Positions 33,942-44,579 of a stretch of DNA of 64,000 bases are shown here, piece by piece. A program made the translations under genes and the position numbers. Position 1 is the first letter of the stretch. Every line of letters starts with the position of its first letter. Origin of the DNA: Clostridiales bacterium (lineage in GTDB: Bacteria; Bacillota; Clostridia; Christensenellales; Aristaeellaceae); contig DUQZ01000013.1 in the NCBI GenBank assembly GCA_012837525.1, positions 1-64,000 on the forward strand, read 5' to 3'. The notes below the pieces were generated by a model that worked only from the letters and a program-made list of their open reading frames with translations, did no database searches and was not told the origin of the DNA.

Positions 33942-34892
33942 ATGAATTTTGACCCCCGCAGCCTGGTGCATGCCCTCATCAACAACGTCCGCAAGGTGAT
34001 TGTGGGCAAGGACGAGGCGATTGAGCTGACCTTGATCGCCCTGTTGTGCAAGGGGCATGTATTGATTGAGGACGTGCCCGGCGTGGGCAAGACCACGCTG
34101 GCCGCAGCGCTGGCCCGCTCCCTTGACTGCAGCTTCAACCGCCTCCAGTTCACCCCGGATGTCACGCCCTCTGACGTGACCGGCTTTACCATGTACAACG
34201 CCCAGACCGGGGACATGGAGTACCGCGAGGGCGTGGTGATGACACAGATTTTGCTGGCGGATGAGATCAACCGCACCTCCCCCAAGACGCAGTCCAGTTT
34301 GCTGGAGGTGATGGAGGAGGGCCAGGTGACGGTGGACGGCGTCACGCGCGCGCTGCCGCGGCCTTTCATGGTGCTGGCCACCCAAAACCCGATTGATTTT
34401 GTGGGCACCTATCCCTTGCCCGAAGCGCAGATGGACCGCTTTTTCCTGCGGGTGATGATTGGCTACCCCTCCATCGAGGAAGAAATGGACGTGCTGGACC
34501 GGTTTTCCAGCCAGGTATCCCCGCTGAAATCCCTGCAGCCCGTGTGCGACGCGGCGGAGATCATCGCCATGCAGGAGGTGATCGGCACCGTGTATGCCAG
34601 CCGCGAGGTCCGCAGCTATGTGGCCACCATTGTGGCTGCCACGCGCGCCAACCCCTCCCTGCAACTGGGCGCTTCCCCCCGCGGCGCCATCGCGCTGGTG
34701 CGCGCAGCCCAGGCCTGCGCCGTTTTGGCCGGGCGCGGCTACATTCTGCCGGATGACGTGCGGCGCATGGCGCACAGCGTGCTTTCCCACCGCTTGATTT
34801 TGACGCCGGAAGCCCGGATGAAGGGCATCTCGGCGGAGGCCATCCTCTCCGGCATCATCGATACCCTGCCCGTGCCAGGCGCCAAGGGATGA
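33942..34892 (+). CDS. MoxR-family AAA+ ATPase
   Basis: AAA+ chaperone-like ATPase, 316 residues. Walker A is G-V-G-K-T-T with Lys50, Walker B L-L-A-D-E-I-N-R, and the sensor and arginine-finger regions A-T-Q-N-P and E-A-Q-M-D-R-F are present. MoxR proteins usually work with the DUF58 and transglutaminase proteins encoded next to them, possibly in maturing an envelope complex. Start ATG 33942 follows AAAGGA. The stop overlaps the DUF58 start (ATGACA). Confidence 0.92.
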   Translation: MNFDPRSLVHALINNVRKVIVGKDEAIELTLIALLCKGHVLIEDVPGVGKTTLAAALARSLDCSFNRLQFTPDVTPSDVTGFTMYNAQTGDMEYREGVVMTQILLADEINRTSPKTQSSLLEVMEEGQVTVDGVTRALPRPFMVLATQNPIDFVGTYPLPEAQMDRFFLRVMIGYPSIEEEMDVLDRFSSQVSPLKSLQPVCDAAEIIAMQEVIGTVYASREVRSYVATIVAATRANPSLQLGASPRGAIALVRAAQACAVLAGRGYILPDDVRRMAHSVLSHRLILTPEARMKGISAEAILSGIIDTLPVPGAKG

Positions 34893-36040
34893 CAGGCAGG
34901 CTGTATGCCGCCCTGGGCGTGCTGATCATGACCGGCATGTCCGCCCTGTCCCTGGGCGGGCCGGTTTTTTATTTGATCGCCTGGGTTTTGATCTTCATGA
35001 TTATATACAGCGGCGTCAGCGTCCTTTTGGCCCGGCAGCTCACCGCCATCACCCAGGGCATGGACAGCCTGCAGGTGGAGCGCGGCGGCAAAGCGCGGCT
35101 TATAGTGGGGCTTGCCACACGCAACCCGCTGCCCGCGGGGCCGGTCAGCCTTGGCCTCAGCCTGCCTGACGGCAAGAGCGAGGTGCAGCTGTACCCCGGT
35201 TTTTTAGGGGAGAAGACGGCGGATTTTAACCTGCTGTTCAACCATGTGGGCGTGTGGCCCTGCGGCGCGCAGGCCATGAAGTTCACCGATATTTTTGGCC
35301 TGTTCAACCTGAAAAAAACCATCAAAACATCCTTGCCGCAGATGCTGGTATTGCCGCGCGGCTTTGAGGTACAACCCATGCCTTTTGCCCAGATGGATGA
35401 CGGGCGCGCGCTGCCCAACCGCACCGGGGAGGACGTGACCTCGCCCGAGGATACGCGGCCCTACCGTCAGGGCGACCCCTTCAAGCGCATCCACTGGAAG
35501 CTGTCCAGCCGCACGCGCGAGTTGGTGGTGCGCCGCTTTGAGGTGCCCGCGCCGCCGGACACCCTGATTTTAATGGACTGTACCGAGCCCGTGGGCGGGG
35601 AGGGCAAGCAGGACGGCCGGCTGCGGCTGAGGGACACCCTGTGTGAAACCGCGCTGGCGGTAGCCGCCATGCAGATGGCCGGCGAGCACCCGGTGCGCCT
35701 GCCCCTGTATGGCGCCACGCAGACGGAGTTCCAGTCCGACCGCAGCGGCGCTTTGCACCTTCTGAAGGCGGAACTGGCCTACCAGCTCTTCCGCGGCGGG
35801 GAGCCCTTTGAGCGCGTGTTGAACCTGGAGTTGCGCCGCATGCGCAGGACAGGCGCCACGGTGGTCATCACCACGCGGCTTGACGCCAGCATTGTGGAGG
35901 GCGTCAACAACATCCGCGCTTCTGGCCCCAACGTGCGCTTTTATCTGATTACCTTTGACGCGGGGCATGAGCGCTACACCCCTTATATCCAGCGGTTGCA
36001 GCAGCATATGGTGGAGGTCAACTATGTCACACCTGCATAG
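34889..36040 (+). CDS. DUF58 protein
   Basis: A 383-residue membrane-anchored protein: two hydrophobic segments near residues 5-45, then a soluble part with the hallmark D-T-R-P-Y-R-Q-G-D-P-F-K-R-I-H-W-K and a von-Willebrand-like stretch with I-L-M-D-C. It is the standard partner of MoxR ATPases. It overlaps moxR by 4 bases and the transglutaminase gene by 17 bases. Its molecular role is not established. Confidence 0.88.
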   Translation: MTGRLYAALGVLIMTGMSALSLGGPVFYLIAWVLIFMIIYSGVSVLLARQLTAITQGMDSLQVERGGKARLIVGLATRNPLPAGPVSLGLSLPDGKSEVQLYPGFLGEKTADFNLLFNHVGVWPCGAQAMKFTDIFGLFNLKKTIKTSLPQMLVLPRGFEVQPMPFAQMDDGRALPNRTGEDVTSPEDTRPYRQGDPFKRIHWKLSSRTRELVVRRFEVPAPPDTLILMDCTEPVGGEGKQDGRLRLRDTLCETALAVAAMQMAGEHPVRLPLYGATQTEFQSDRSGALHLLKAELAYQLFRGGEPFERVLNLELRRMRRTGATVVITTRLDASIVEGVNNIRASGPNVRFYLITFDAGHERYTPYIQRLQQHMVEVNYVTPA

Positions 36041-38390
36041 GACCAAAAAGGGGCATGTCTTCGCCTTTTTGCTGACTGCCTTCATCGCCTGGGCGCTGGC
36101 GCTGCCGCTGCTGTCCGCCCTGCATTTAAGCAATGAGAACGTGATGGCGCTCATCTACGCGCTGCTGGCATCCGGCCTCATCACCGCCTACAGCGTCATG
36201 CCCCGCCGGCTGCGCTTTTTGGTGCCGCTTGGCGTCATCGCGGGCACGGTGACAAGCGCCCTGCTCTTCCCCGGCTCCATCCCCGCGCGGGTCTTGAGCT
36301 TTACCCGCAGCCTGGCCTCCGGCGCGGCGGTGTCCCATGCCCTCACCCTGTATATGGACGCGCTGCTGCCGCTGCTTTTGCTGCTCTTTTCTCTGTTCGC
36401 GCGCCTGCTGATGGAGGGCGACCCCAGCTTTACCCTGCCGCTGATGGTGACCCCCATGCTGATGCTGTGGTTTTTGGGCGCGCGAAACGACATCAATATG
36501 TATTTGCCGGCGGTCCTGTGCCTGCCGCTTTTGTATATCTATATCAGCCAAAGCCCAGATGAGCGGCCGCGCACCGCGCGCCCCAAAACGCTCCTGATCC
36601 GCGCTTTGGCCATCGCCTTAGCCCTGGTCTTTTTGGCCAGCGCCCTTACCCCGAATGAGCGCAAGACCCTGCCCCAGGCTGAGCAGATGGCCGATGACCT
36701 GCGCCGCTATATTGAGGATCTGTTCTTCTTCACCGCCACGCGCAACATGTTTACCCTGTCCTCCCAGGGCTATCAGCCCATGGGCGAAAAAGGCCTGGGC
36801 GGCAAGCCGGACATCTCCTGGACGCCCGTACTCAACGTGCGCACCAGTGAGCGGCTCTACCTGCGCGGCACGGTGCTGGACACCTACACCGGCCGCTCCT
36901 GGTATGACTCCCTGAGCAACCAGCGCTTTGGCTGGATGTCCCCGCGCTATGCCGGGCTGCGCGCCAGCCTGTTTAATGAGGACCTGCCAAAGACCGAGCG
37001 TGTGGAGAGCAGGCAGGCTTCCATCACCATGCTGGCGGACATGCCCTCCACCCTGTTTGTGCCCCAGCGGCTGCGGGAGGTGGCCCTGGGCGCCAATATG
37101 GTGGGGTATTTCAACGCCTCTTCTGAGATGTTTATCACCAGGGACTTGAAAAACGGGGACAGCTATTCCTTCCGCTATGAGCCCTATGTGGCGGGAGACG
37201 CGCGCACGGACATCCTGGCGCGCAAGCTGGCTGCCGGCACGCCCCAGCCCTTGCCCGACCTGCCCCCGGAATACACCAGTTTGCCCAAGCACCTGCAGCC
37301 AGACGGCATCGTTGCCGAACTGGCGCGGGAGATTGTGGGCCAGGAGCGCGACCCCTATTCCCAGGCGCAGGCCTTAAAAAATCACCTGAAAACGCGCTAC
37401 GCCTATACCATTGATGTGCCCCTGGCACCGGAGAACCAGGACTTCGCCGCGCATTTTCTCTTTGATTTGCAGGGCGGCTACTGCACCTATTTCGCCACCG
37501 CGATGACGGTGCTGGCGCGCTCCGTCGGCCTGCCCGCGCGCTATGTGGAAGGCTTTTTGGCGCTGCCCGAGGGCGCTGACAGCGTTACGCTCACGGGCAT
37601 GAACGCCCACGCCTGGACAGAGGTCTATATCGCGGGGCTGGGCTGGGTCATCTTTGACGCGACGGCGACCGACGGCAGCACCCAGAACCCGGGCGGTGAC
37701 CAACCGCCGCCCCCGCAGCCGCCCAGCCCCTCCCCCACCCCCACGCCTACCCCCAGCCCGGAGCCGTCGGAGGAACCCAGCCCGCAGCCAGAGGAGCAGC
37801 CGCAGAACACGCCCACCCCGCCGCCGGAGGAACAACTCACGCAGGAACCCACTGCCCAGCCGGATGAGCGTCAGGACAACCGCTCCCAGGATGAACCCGA
37901 CAAACCTTTCCCCTGGTGGATTTTGCTGCTGATCGCGGCGGTGGCCTTCTTCATCTGGCGCATGATCGCGGAAGACCCGCTGCGCCGGGCGCGCGCGATG
38001 CGAAAACCCGAGCAGGTGCTGCACCTGTACTGGGCCAGCATCCTCTTGGTCATGAAAGCAAAGGGCCAGGGCATGAATGAACAGGAAACCCTGCTGTCCT
38101 ATGCCTACCGCATCGGCCGGCAACAGGCAAACCTGCTGCCCATTGCGGTCGCGCAAAGCGCTCTGGTGTACGGGCATAGAAAGCCGGATACCGAGGTGCT
38201 TTCCCTTGCGCGGGACACCTACAAGGCGCAGTTTGAGCAATTGCCCATCCACAAAAAGGCGCGGCTGATGGCTGCGCGCGCGGCATATGGCATCTGGCGG
38301 ATGGCAAAGCGCCTGCCCGCCCTGCTGCTCAAGAAGGTCCGCCAGCTGCTGCCCACCCGGCGGTGGCGCGGGCGGCGCAGGGTAAAATAA
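36024..38390 (+). CDS. Membrane transglutaminase-like protein
   Basis: A 788-residue protein, third member of the MoxR-DUF58-transglutaminase set. The N-terminus has about six transmembrane segments (10-210). An extracellular transglutaminase-like domain follows with Cys487 in G-G-Y-C-T-Y-F-A, the histidine in N-A-H-A-W-T-E-V and the aspartate in I-F-D-A-T. A P/S/T/E-rich linker (about 555-625) leads to a final transmembrane helix (F-P-W-W-I-L-L-L-I) and a cytoplasmic DUF4129-like tail. The start was chosen at ATG 36024 behind GGAGG; the open frame begins further upstream inside the DUF58 gene. Confidence 0.88.
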   Translation: MSHLHRTKKGHVFAFLLTAFIAWALALPLLSALHLSNENVMALIYALLASGLITAYSVMPRRLRFLVPLGVIAGTVTSALLFPGSIPARVLSFTRSLASGAAVSHALTLYMDALLPLLLLLFSLFARLLMEGDPSFTLPLMVTPMLMLWFLGARNDINMYLPAVLCLPLLYIYISQSPDERPRTARPKTLLIRALAIALALVFLASALTPNERKTLPQAEQMADDLRRYIEDLFFFTATRNMFTLSSQGYQPMGEKGLGGKPDISWTPVLNVRTSERLYLRGTVLDTYTGRSWYDSLSNQRFGWMSPRYAGLRASLFNEDLPKTERVESRQASITMLADMPSTLFVPQRLREVALGANMVGYFNASSEMFITRDLKNGDSYSFRYEPYVAGDARTDILARKLAAGTPQPLPDLPPEYTSLPKHLQPDGIVAELAREIVGQERDPYSQAQALKNHLKTRYAYTIDVPLAPENQDFAAHFLFDLQGGYCTYFATAMTVLARSVGLPARYVEGFLALPEGADSVTLTGMNAHAWTEVYIAGLGWVIFDATATDGSTQNPGGDQPPPPQPPSPSPTPTPTPSPEPSEEPSPQPEEQPQNTPTPPPEEQLTQEPTAQPDERQDNRSQDEPDKPFPWWILLLIAAVAFFIWRMIAEDPLRRARAMRKPEQVLHLYWASILLVMKAKGQGMNEQETLLSYAYRIGRQQANLLPIAVAQSALVYGHRKPDTEVLSLARDTYKAQFEQLPIHKKARLMAARAAYGIWRMAKRLPALLLKKVRQLLPTRRWRGRRRVK

Positions 38391-38414
38391 CCTCAAACAC
38401 CCCAAGGAGGCACC

Positions 38415-40043
38415 ATGAGCGAATTGAACGAGAACCCGCAGGCGCTGGACATTGACATCATCCACCAGGAAGCGGCGGGCATTTTGCCGGAGGAGACCGA
38501 ACAGGCCATGATGGCCGAAGCAGACCTGTTGGCGGCGGAGGCCGGCATCACGCTGCAAAACCCGCTTGAGGAAGCCTCTGCTGACGCGGCGGTTGACAAC
38601 AAGGTGCTGCTGCAGGCCTTTGAATGGTATTTGCCCGATGACGGCCAGCACTGGAACCGCCTAAAGGACATGGCACAGCAGTTCACGGAACTGGGCATCG
38701 GCGGCGTCTGGCTGCCGCCCTGCTCCAAGGCGACCGGCACCAACGACGTGGGCTACGGCATTTATGACCTATGGGATCTGGGCGAGTTTGACCAGAAGGG
38801 CTCTGTGCGTACCAAATACGGCACAAAGGACGAGCTGCAATCTGCCATCAAGGCGCTGCAGGAGCAGGGCTTGCAGGTATACGCGGATGTGGTGCTCAAC
38901 CACAAGGCGGGCGCGGATGAAAACGAATTGTTCAAGGCCGTCAAGATTGACCCGGACGACCGCAACCGCCAATTGAGCGAGCCCTATGACATCCGCGGCT
39001 GGACGCGCTTCACCTACCCGGGGCGGGCCGGGAAATATTCGGACTTTGTCTGGAACTTCTCCCATTTTACCGCGGTTGATTATGACGATTTGCACCAGGA
39101 GGGCGGCATTTTCCGCATCCTGGGCGAGAACAAGGGCTTCTCGCCGGGCGTGGACCGCGAAAAGGGCAATTTTGATTACCTGATGTTTGCCGATGTGGAC
39201 TACCGCAACAAGGACGTCATCGCGGAGACCATCCGCTGGGGCGAGTGGTTTGTGGAAACGCTGGGGCTGGACGGCATGCGCCTGGACGCGCTCAAGCACA
39301 TCAACAGCCAGTTTATGGCCGCCTTTTTGCGCGCCATGCGCCTGAAAACCGGGAAGCCCCTGTATTTCATGGGCGAGTACTGGCGCCGGGAAGGGCTGGA
39401 ATTGGTCAGCTATCTGGATGAGACGGACGCGCAGATGGCGCTGTTTGATGTCGCGCTGCATTTCCACTTCCAGCAGGCCTCCCTCAGCGGGCGGGATTAT
39501 GACCTGCGCACCATCTTTGACGGCACGCTGGTGAAAAGCAACCCCTTAAACGCCGTTACCTTTGTAGACAACCATGACTCCCAGCAGGGGCAGGCGCTGC
39601 AAAGCTGGGTGGACGGCTTTTTCAAGGAATTGGCCTATGCCCTCATCCTGCTGCGAAAGGATGGCTATCCCTGCCTGTTCTGGGGGGATGTTTACGGCAT
39701 ATCGGGCGGGCCCAACCCGCAGCCCGGCTGGGGACAGTATATTAAGCCGCTGCTGAAGGCGCGCAAGGAAGCGGCCTATGGCGAGCAGATTGACTATTTT
39801 GACCACGGCAACTGCATCGGCTGGGTGCGCCTGGGCGATGACACGCACCCGGGCAGCGGGCTGGCGGTGGTGATGAGCAACAGCGAGGACGGCCACAAAC
39901 ACATGTCCTTAGGCGCGCTCAACGCCGGCACCGCCTGGCAGGACATCACCGGCCGCATTACCGACCCGGTCACGCTGGATGAGAAGGGCGAGGCTACTTT
40001 TTACTGCAAGGGGCAGTCGGTGTCCGTCTACCGAAGGGTGTAA
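38415..40043 (+). CDS. Cytoplasmic alpha-amylase, GH13
   Basis: Hydrolyses alpha-1,4-glucans. The 542-residue protein has no signal peptide; residues 1-58 are an acidic alanine-rich extension not normally seen in the family. The catalytic barrel starts at L-L-Q-A-F-E-W-Y and carries the GH13 regions A-D-V-V-L-N-H, G-M-R-L-D-A-L-K-H (Asp291), F-M-G-E-Y-W (Glu321) and F-V-D-N-H-D (Asp388). The sequence style is that of the GH13_5 liquefying type. Start ATG 38415 follows AAGGAGG, 25 bases after the transglutaminase gene. Intracellular glycogen or imported maltodextrin is the likely substrate. Confidence 0.9.
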   Translation: MSELNENPQALDIDIIHQEAAGILPEETEQAMMAEADLLAAEAGITLQNPLEEASADAAVDNKVLLQAFEWYLPDDGQHWNRLKDMAQQFTELGIGGVWLPPCSKATGTNDVGYGIYDLWDLGEFDQKGSVRTKYGTKDELQSAIKALQEQGLQVYADVVLNHKAGADENELFKAVKIDPDDRNRQLSEPYDIRGWTRFTYPGRAGKYSDFVWNFSHFTAVDYDDLHQEGGIFRILGENKGFSPGVDREKGNFDYLMFADVDYRNKDVIAETIRWGEWFVETLGLDGMRLDALKHINSQFMAAFLRAMRLKTGKPLYFMGEYWRREGLELVSYLDETDAQMALFDVALHFHFQQASLSGRDYDLRTIFDGTLVKSNPLNAVTFVDNHDSQQGQALQSWVDGFFKELAYALILLRKDGYPCLFWGDVYGISGGPNPQPGWGQYIKPLLKARKEAAYGEQIDYFDHGNCIGWVRLGDDTHPGSGLAVVMSNSEDGHKHMSLGALNAGTAWQDITGRITDPVTLDEKGEATFYCKGQSVSVYRRV

Positions 40044-40066
40044 ATGTTAGAAAGCTGTAAGATTGT

Positions 40067-40094
40067 GCCTGTCCGCTGGACAGGCCCTCTCTTT
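40067..40094 (+). terminator. Terminator after the amylase gene
   Basis: An 8-bp stem GCCTGTCC / GGACAGGC with a GCT loop, followed by CCTCTCTTTC. The U-tract is interrupted. Confidence 0.55.
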
Positions 40095-40143
40095 CATTGA
40101 ATACTTATAAAGGCGGTAGCCAACACCAGGAAAGGAGCAGGGC

Positions 40144-40830
40144 ATGGCAATCATCTGGACAGTTGAGGACGAGGAGACCATCAGCATTTTGATCCAACGG
40201 GTCATCCAGTCCATGGGACACGAAAGCGTGCACTGCTATGACGCGGCGGAATTGGAGCGGCAGATGAAAAAGGGCCTGCCCGATTTGCTGCTGCTTGATT
40301 TGATGCTGCGCGGCAAGACAGGCTACCAGATTCTGAACGAGTGGAAGAGTGACGCGCGCACCCGGCGCATCCCCATCATCATCCTGTCCGCCCGCTCAAC
40401 CGAGACGGACAAGGTGAAGGGCCTGGACTTGGGTGCCGAGGACTACATCACCAAGCCCTTTAGCGTGCGGGAATTAAAGGCGCGCATCAACACCGCGCTG
40501 CGGCGCATCGCGCCCGAAGCCCAGCGCATCGAATTGGGCGGGCTGGTGCTGCAGCCTGATGCCCGCGCGGTTACCCTGGACGGGCAGCAGATAGAACTGA
40601 CCCTGCAGGAGTTTGAACTGCTGCTTTACCTGGTCAACCACGCCGGCAGCGTGGTGAGCCGCGCGCAATTGCTGCAGGATGTCTGGGGTTATCAGGCGCA
40701 GACGGACGCCTCGCGCACCGTGGACTACCACATCCGCGCGCTGCGGGTCAAGCTGGGCGAGGATGTCAGACAGCCCCGTTTTATCCAGACAGTGCACGGC
40801 AGCGGCTACCGGATGCGCAAGGAGGATTGA
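40144..40830 (+). CDS. OmpR-family response regulator
   Basis: A 228-residue regulator. The receiver domain has the acidic pair in V-E-D-E, phospho-acceptor Asp52 in L-L-L-D-L-M-L-R-G, and the conserved lysine in I-T-K-P-F-S. The C-terminal winged helix has E-F-E-L-L-L-Y-L and V-W-G-Y ... R-T-V-D-Y-H-I-R. Start ATG 40144 follows AAAGGAG. The kinase gene starts directly after its stop. The two Asp-rich PepSY-like genes downstream are the obvious candidate targets. Confidence 0.9.
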   Translation: MAIIWTVEDEETISILIQRVIQSMGHESVHCYDAAELERQMKKGLPDLLLLDLMLRGKTGYQILNEWKSDARTRRIPIIILSARSTETDKVKGLDLGAEDYITKPFSVRELKARINTALRRIAPEAQRIELGGLVLQPDARAVTLDGQQIELTLQEFELLLYLVNHAGSVVSRAQLLQDVWGYQAQTDASRTVDYHIRALRVKLGEDVRQPRFIQTVHGSGYRMRKED

Positions 40831-42186
40831 GTGCGCAAGCGTCTTTTGCGGGCGGTCTGGATTGGCAACGCGCTCACCTTGCTGTTGGTGGTTGTGTTTG
40901 TGAGCGTGATGGTCATCAGCGATGTGGAGGCCGATCTGGGCAGTTTAAAGGCCATCCTCTCGACCGCCTCCGCCTGGACGCTGGAAGCCAGCAGCAATCT
41001 GCAGCAGCTGGCGGACCAGATTGCCAGCTCGTCTGAGACACTCAGGGTTGCCTTTCTGATGCCAAACGGCATCGTGCTGGCAGACAGCGGGGATGACGAG
41101 CCAGACGGCGCGGAGTTGCTCAAATTGCCCTCCGTGCGCCAGGCGCTGGCGGGCGAAACCGGGGAGGCGCTGTCCTTTTCAGACGGCTTGCTCACGCCCG
41201 CGCTGCACTCCAGCATCCTGCTTAACGGACGGCTGATTTTGCACTTGAGCGACCCCATCCGCGAGGTGCGCTATGTGCTCACCATCTACCTTCCCCTCCT
41301 TGGGTTGATGATCTTTTTGATGGTGGCGGTCTCACGCTGGCTGATGGCGCCGGTCACCCGCAAGATGATGCGGCAGCTGGAGGAGGTGCGTGACCTGCTG
41401 GAGGGCAGCGTCAGGCTTGAGGACATCGACAGCCAAGCCTATTTGCCGGAACTCAAGCCCATGATGCAAAACATCACCTACCTCATCGCCAAACTGCGCA
41501 AGGACCTGCACGAGATCAGCAAAACCCAGGACATGCAGCGCGACTTTGTGGACAACAGCTCCCATGAGCTCAAAAGCCCCTTGACCTCCATCACCGGCTT
41601 TGCGGAGATGATTCAAGACGACCCGGACATGCCGCTGGCCATGCGCCAGGAATACCTGGGCTACATCCTGCAGGAGTGCGAGCGGATGACCGGCATCATC
41701 AGCGACATCCTGCTGCTGGAGCGGCAAAGCCGCCTGGAAGTAAGCACACAGACGCTGCTTGATGTGCGCCAGATTGCCGATCAAGTGGCGGCCTCGCTGG
41801 CGCCGCAGACCGCCAAACGGGACATTTCCATTGAGGTGTCCGGCCAGATGCGCCTGCGGGGCGAGGAGAGCGACCTGTGGGAGCTGCTGCGCAACCTGAT
41901 GAGCAACGCCGTGCGCTATGGGGTGAATGGCGGCTGGGTCAAGGTTCAGCTGAGCCCGCATACGCTGGTGGTGGCGGACAACGGCATCGGCATAGACCAG
42001 AAGCACATCGGCCGGCTGTTTGAGAAATTCTACCGGGTGGATGATTCCAGGCACCGCGAGGACGGCGGCACCGGGCTGGGGCTGGCCATTGTGGCAGCCA
42101 TCATCAACCGCTACGGCGCCACCATCCACTTGGACAGCGTACCGGGCGAGGGCAGCCGCTTCACCGTCCAGTTTCCAACGGCATGA
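40831..42186 (+). CDS. Sensor histidine kinase
   Basis: A 451-residue membrane kinase. Transmembrane helices lie near residues 8-28 and 150-170 around an extracellular sensor of about 120 residues; a HAMP-like linker follows. The phospho-acceptor is His245 in N-S-S-H-E-L-K-S-P. The ATPase part has an N box (L-M-S-N-A-V-R-Y) and G boxes (D-N-G-I-G-I, G-T-G-L-G-L). Start is GTG 40831, adjoining the regulator stop. PhoR-like in layout. The signal is unknown; metal or envelope state would fit the Asp-rich proteins downstream. Confidence 0.9.
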   Translation: MRKRLLRAVWIGNALTLLLVVVFVSVMVISDVEADLGSLKAILSTASAWTLEASSNLQQLADQIASSSETLRVAFLMPNGIVLADSGDDEPDGAELLKLPSVRQALAGETGEALSFSDGLLTPALHSSILLNGRLILHLSDPIREVRYVLTIYLPLLGLMIFLMVAVSRWLMAPVTRKMMRQLEEVRDLLEGSVRLEDIDSQAYLPELKPMMQNITYLIAKLRKDLHEISKTQDMQRDFVDNSSHELKSPLTSITGFAEMIQDDPDMPLAMRQEYLGYILQECERMTGIISDILLLERQSRLEVSTQTLLDVRQIADQVAASLAPQTAKRDISIEVSGQMRLRGEESDLWELLRNLMSNAVRYGVNGGWVKVQLSPHTLVVADNGIGIDQKHIGRLFEKFYRVDDSRHREDGGTGLGLAIVAAIINRYGATIHLDSVPGEGSRFTVQFPTA

Positions 42187-42217
42187 GGGACCAACCATTG
42201 ACACAAAGGGGGATGGC

Positions 42218-43108
<891 letters not shown>

Positions 43109-43292
43109 CCATCATCGCAATTCTAAGAGTTATGCAGCCGGGGCAGGGTTCAAACCGCCCCGGTTTTTACTTGAATCATCCCATTTGTGAGGGATTTGTG
43201 AGAAGAGGCCCAAAAACCTTCCAATCAAACCAGACGCCGGGTAGGATGTGGTCAGAGCCTCGGAAGAAGGCGCAAGAAAAGGAGTAAGCACC

Positions 43293-44393
43293 ATGAAAAA
43301 AATTCTGTCTCTGATCATTGCCCTGGCGATGTTCACCGGCGTGTTCAGCGCCCTGGCGGATGCCCCGCCCCAGGCCATGCAGGCCGCGCAAAGGCTGCTA
43401 CCGGAGAACGCGATCCTCAATTCAACCGGCGAGGACAGCCAGAAGCTGGAGTTGACCTACAAGGACCAACAGGACAACCAGTACAAGGTGACCCTCAACA
43501 AAGTGCCCCTGTATGTGACCCGTGTCAGCATGAAGGCCGCGGATGAGGCCGGCGCGAAAGCCGTTAAAATGGAAGAACCCGCTGTGCGCGACATCATCCT
43601 GCAGCGCTTCCCGCAAGCCCACATCACCGCCATTTTTGTACAGGCCAAAAGCGAGAGCGAGCTGTATTACCTGGTGATGTTTGAGAGGGAAGGGTATTTC
43701 TACAAAGCGCGCCTGAACGCCGCCACCGGCCGCCTGACGCACTACCTGCAGACCGCCAGCCCCGAGTTGGCCCAATTGCCCCATGAAGGCATCAGCCAGG
43801 AGGACGCCAAGGAACGCGCAAAAGCCTTTACAGCTGGCGGGATCGTAACGGATGTCAAACTGGCGCAAACCGCCCGCGGGATGGTCTACCGCATGGAAAT
43901 CCACAATGGGGATGTGCGCTACTATGTGGTGCTCAGCGCGCAGGACGGCAGCCTGATGGGCTTGACCAGCAAGCTGGCCCAGCGCGTAGCTACAGAGAAA
44001 GTGCCTGCCGAGGTTGTGATTACCCTGCCTGTCATCCGGGACTGGGACGACCATGACGACGACTGGGACGACGACCTGTTTGATGATGATGACCGTGATC
44101 ATGATGATGACTGGGATGACCTGTTTGATGATGATGATGACGATGATTGGGATGACGACTGGGACGACGACGATGATGATGACGACGACCGCGACGACGA
44201 TGATGATGACGACGACCGCGACGACGATGACGATGACGACGATCGCGACAACGACGATAATGATGACGATCGCGATGACGACGATGATGATGACGACGAC
44301 CGCGACGACGATGACGATGATGACGACGACCGCGACGACGATTATGATGACGACCGTGATGACGACGATGACGACGACGATGATGACGACTAA
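43293..44393 (+). CDS. Secreted PepSY-like protein with long Asp-rich tail (2)
   Basis: A 366-residue exported protein with a signal peptide at 1-21 (K-K-I-L-S then core, A-L-A-D). The PepSY-like folded region covers about 25-240 (R-L-L-P-E-N-A-I, R-L-N-A-A-T-G-R-L, S-A-Q-D-G-S-L). The last roughly 117 residues are almost all aspartate, broken by W, L-F, H and regularly spaced R (about every 9-10 residues). The nucleotide sequence is a GAC/GAT tandem array (44040-44392) and may vary in length. Start ATG 43293 follows AAAAGGAG. Same layout as the gene at 42218. Function unknown; cation binding or a metal sensor are candidates. Confidence 0.8.
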   Translation: MKKILSLIIALAMFTGVFSALADAPPQAMQAAQRLLPENAILNSTGEDSQKLELTYKDQQDNQYKVTLNKVPLYVTRVSMKAADEAGAKAVKMEEPAVRDIILQRFPQAHITAIFVQAKSESELYYLVMFEREGYFYKARLNAATGRLTHYLQTASPELAQLPHEGISQEDAKERAKAFTAGGIVTDVKLAQTARGMVYRMEIHNGDVRYYVVLSAQDGSLMGLTSKLAQRVATEKVPAEVVITLPVIRDWDDHDDDWDDDLFDDDDRDHDDDWDDLFDDDDDDDWDDDWDDDDDDDDDRDDDDDDDDRDDDDDDDDRDNDDNDDDRDDDDDDDDDRDDDDDDDDDRDDDYDDDRDDDDDDDDDDD

Positions 44394-44435
44394 GCCATTG
44401 TCACCGCGGATGGCATAATCAACGCCAGCATCCCG

Positions 44436-44466
44436 GCAGCCCGCTTCGGCGGGCTGCTTGCTTGTA
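44436..44466 (+). terminator. Terminator after the Asp-rich gene pair
   Basis: A 9-bp stem GCAGCCCGC / GCGGGCTGC closed by a TTCG tetraloop, then TTGCTTGT. The stable loop makes a terminator likely despite the weak U-tract. Confidence 0.65.
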
Positions 44467-44500
44467 TTCGGGCGTCAATTATGCGGTATTGTAATGGGGG

Positions 44501-44529
44501 TTTTCATATTTTTTGCTTTGCTGTATAAT
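44501..44529 (+). promoter_or_regulatory. Promoter of the ABC exporter gene
   Basis: TTTTCA, 17-bp spacer, TATAAT in an AT-rich stretch. Confidence 0.55.
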
Positions 44530-44579
44530 TCATCCGGACTTTAAGATCCTTGGGGTTATAAATGAAACATCTTGGATAA

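Noticed and set aside
43422-44102. Minus-strand frame opposite the Asp-rich gene
   Set aside because: It reads the array as I/V repeats and has no RBS; the plus-strand gene has a signal peptide and RBS.
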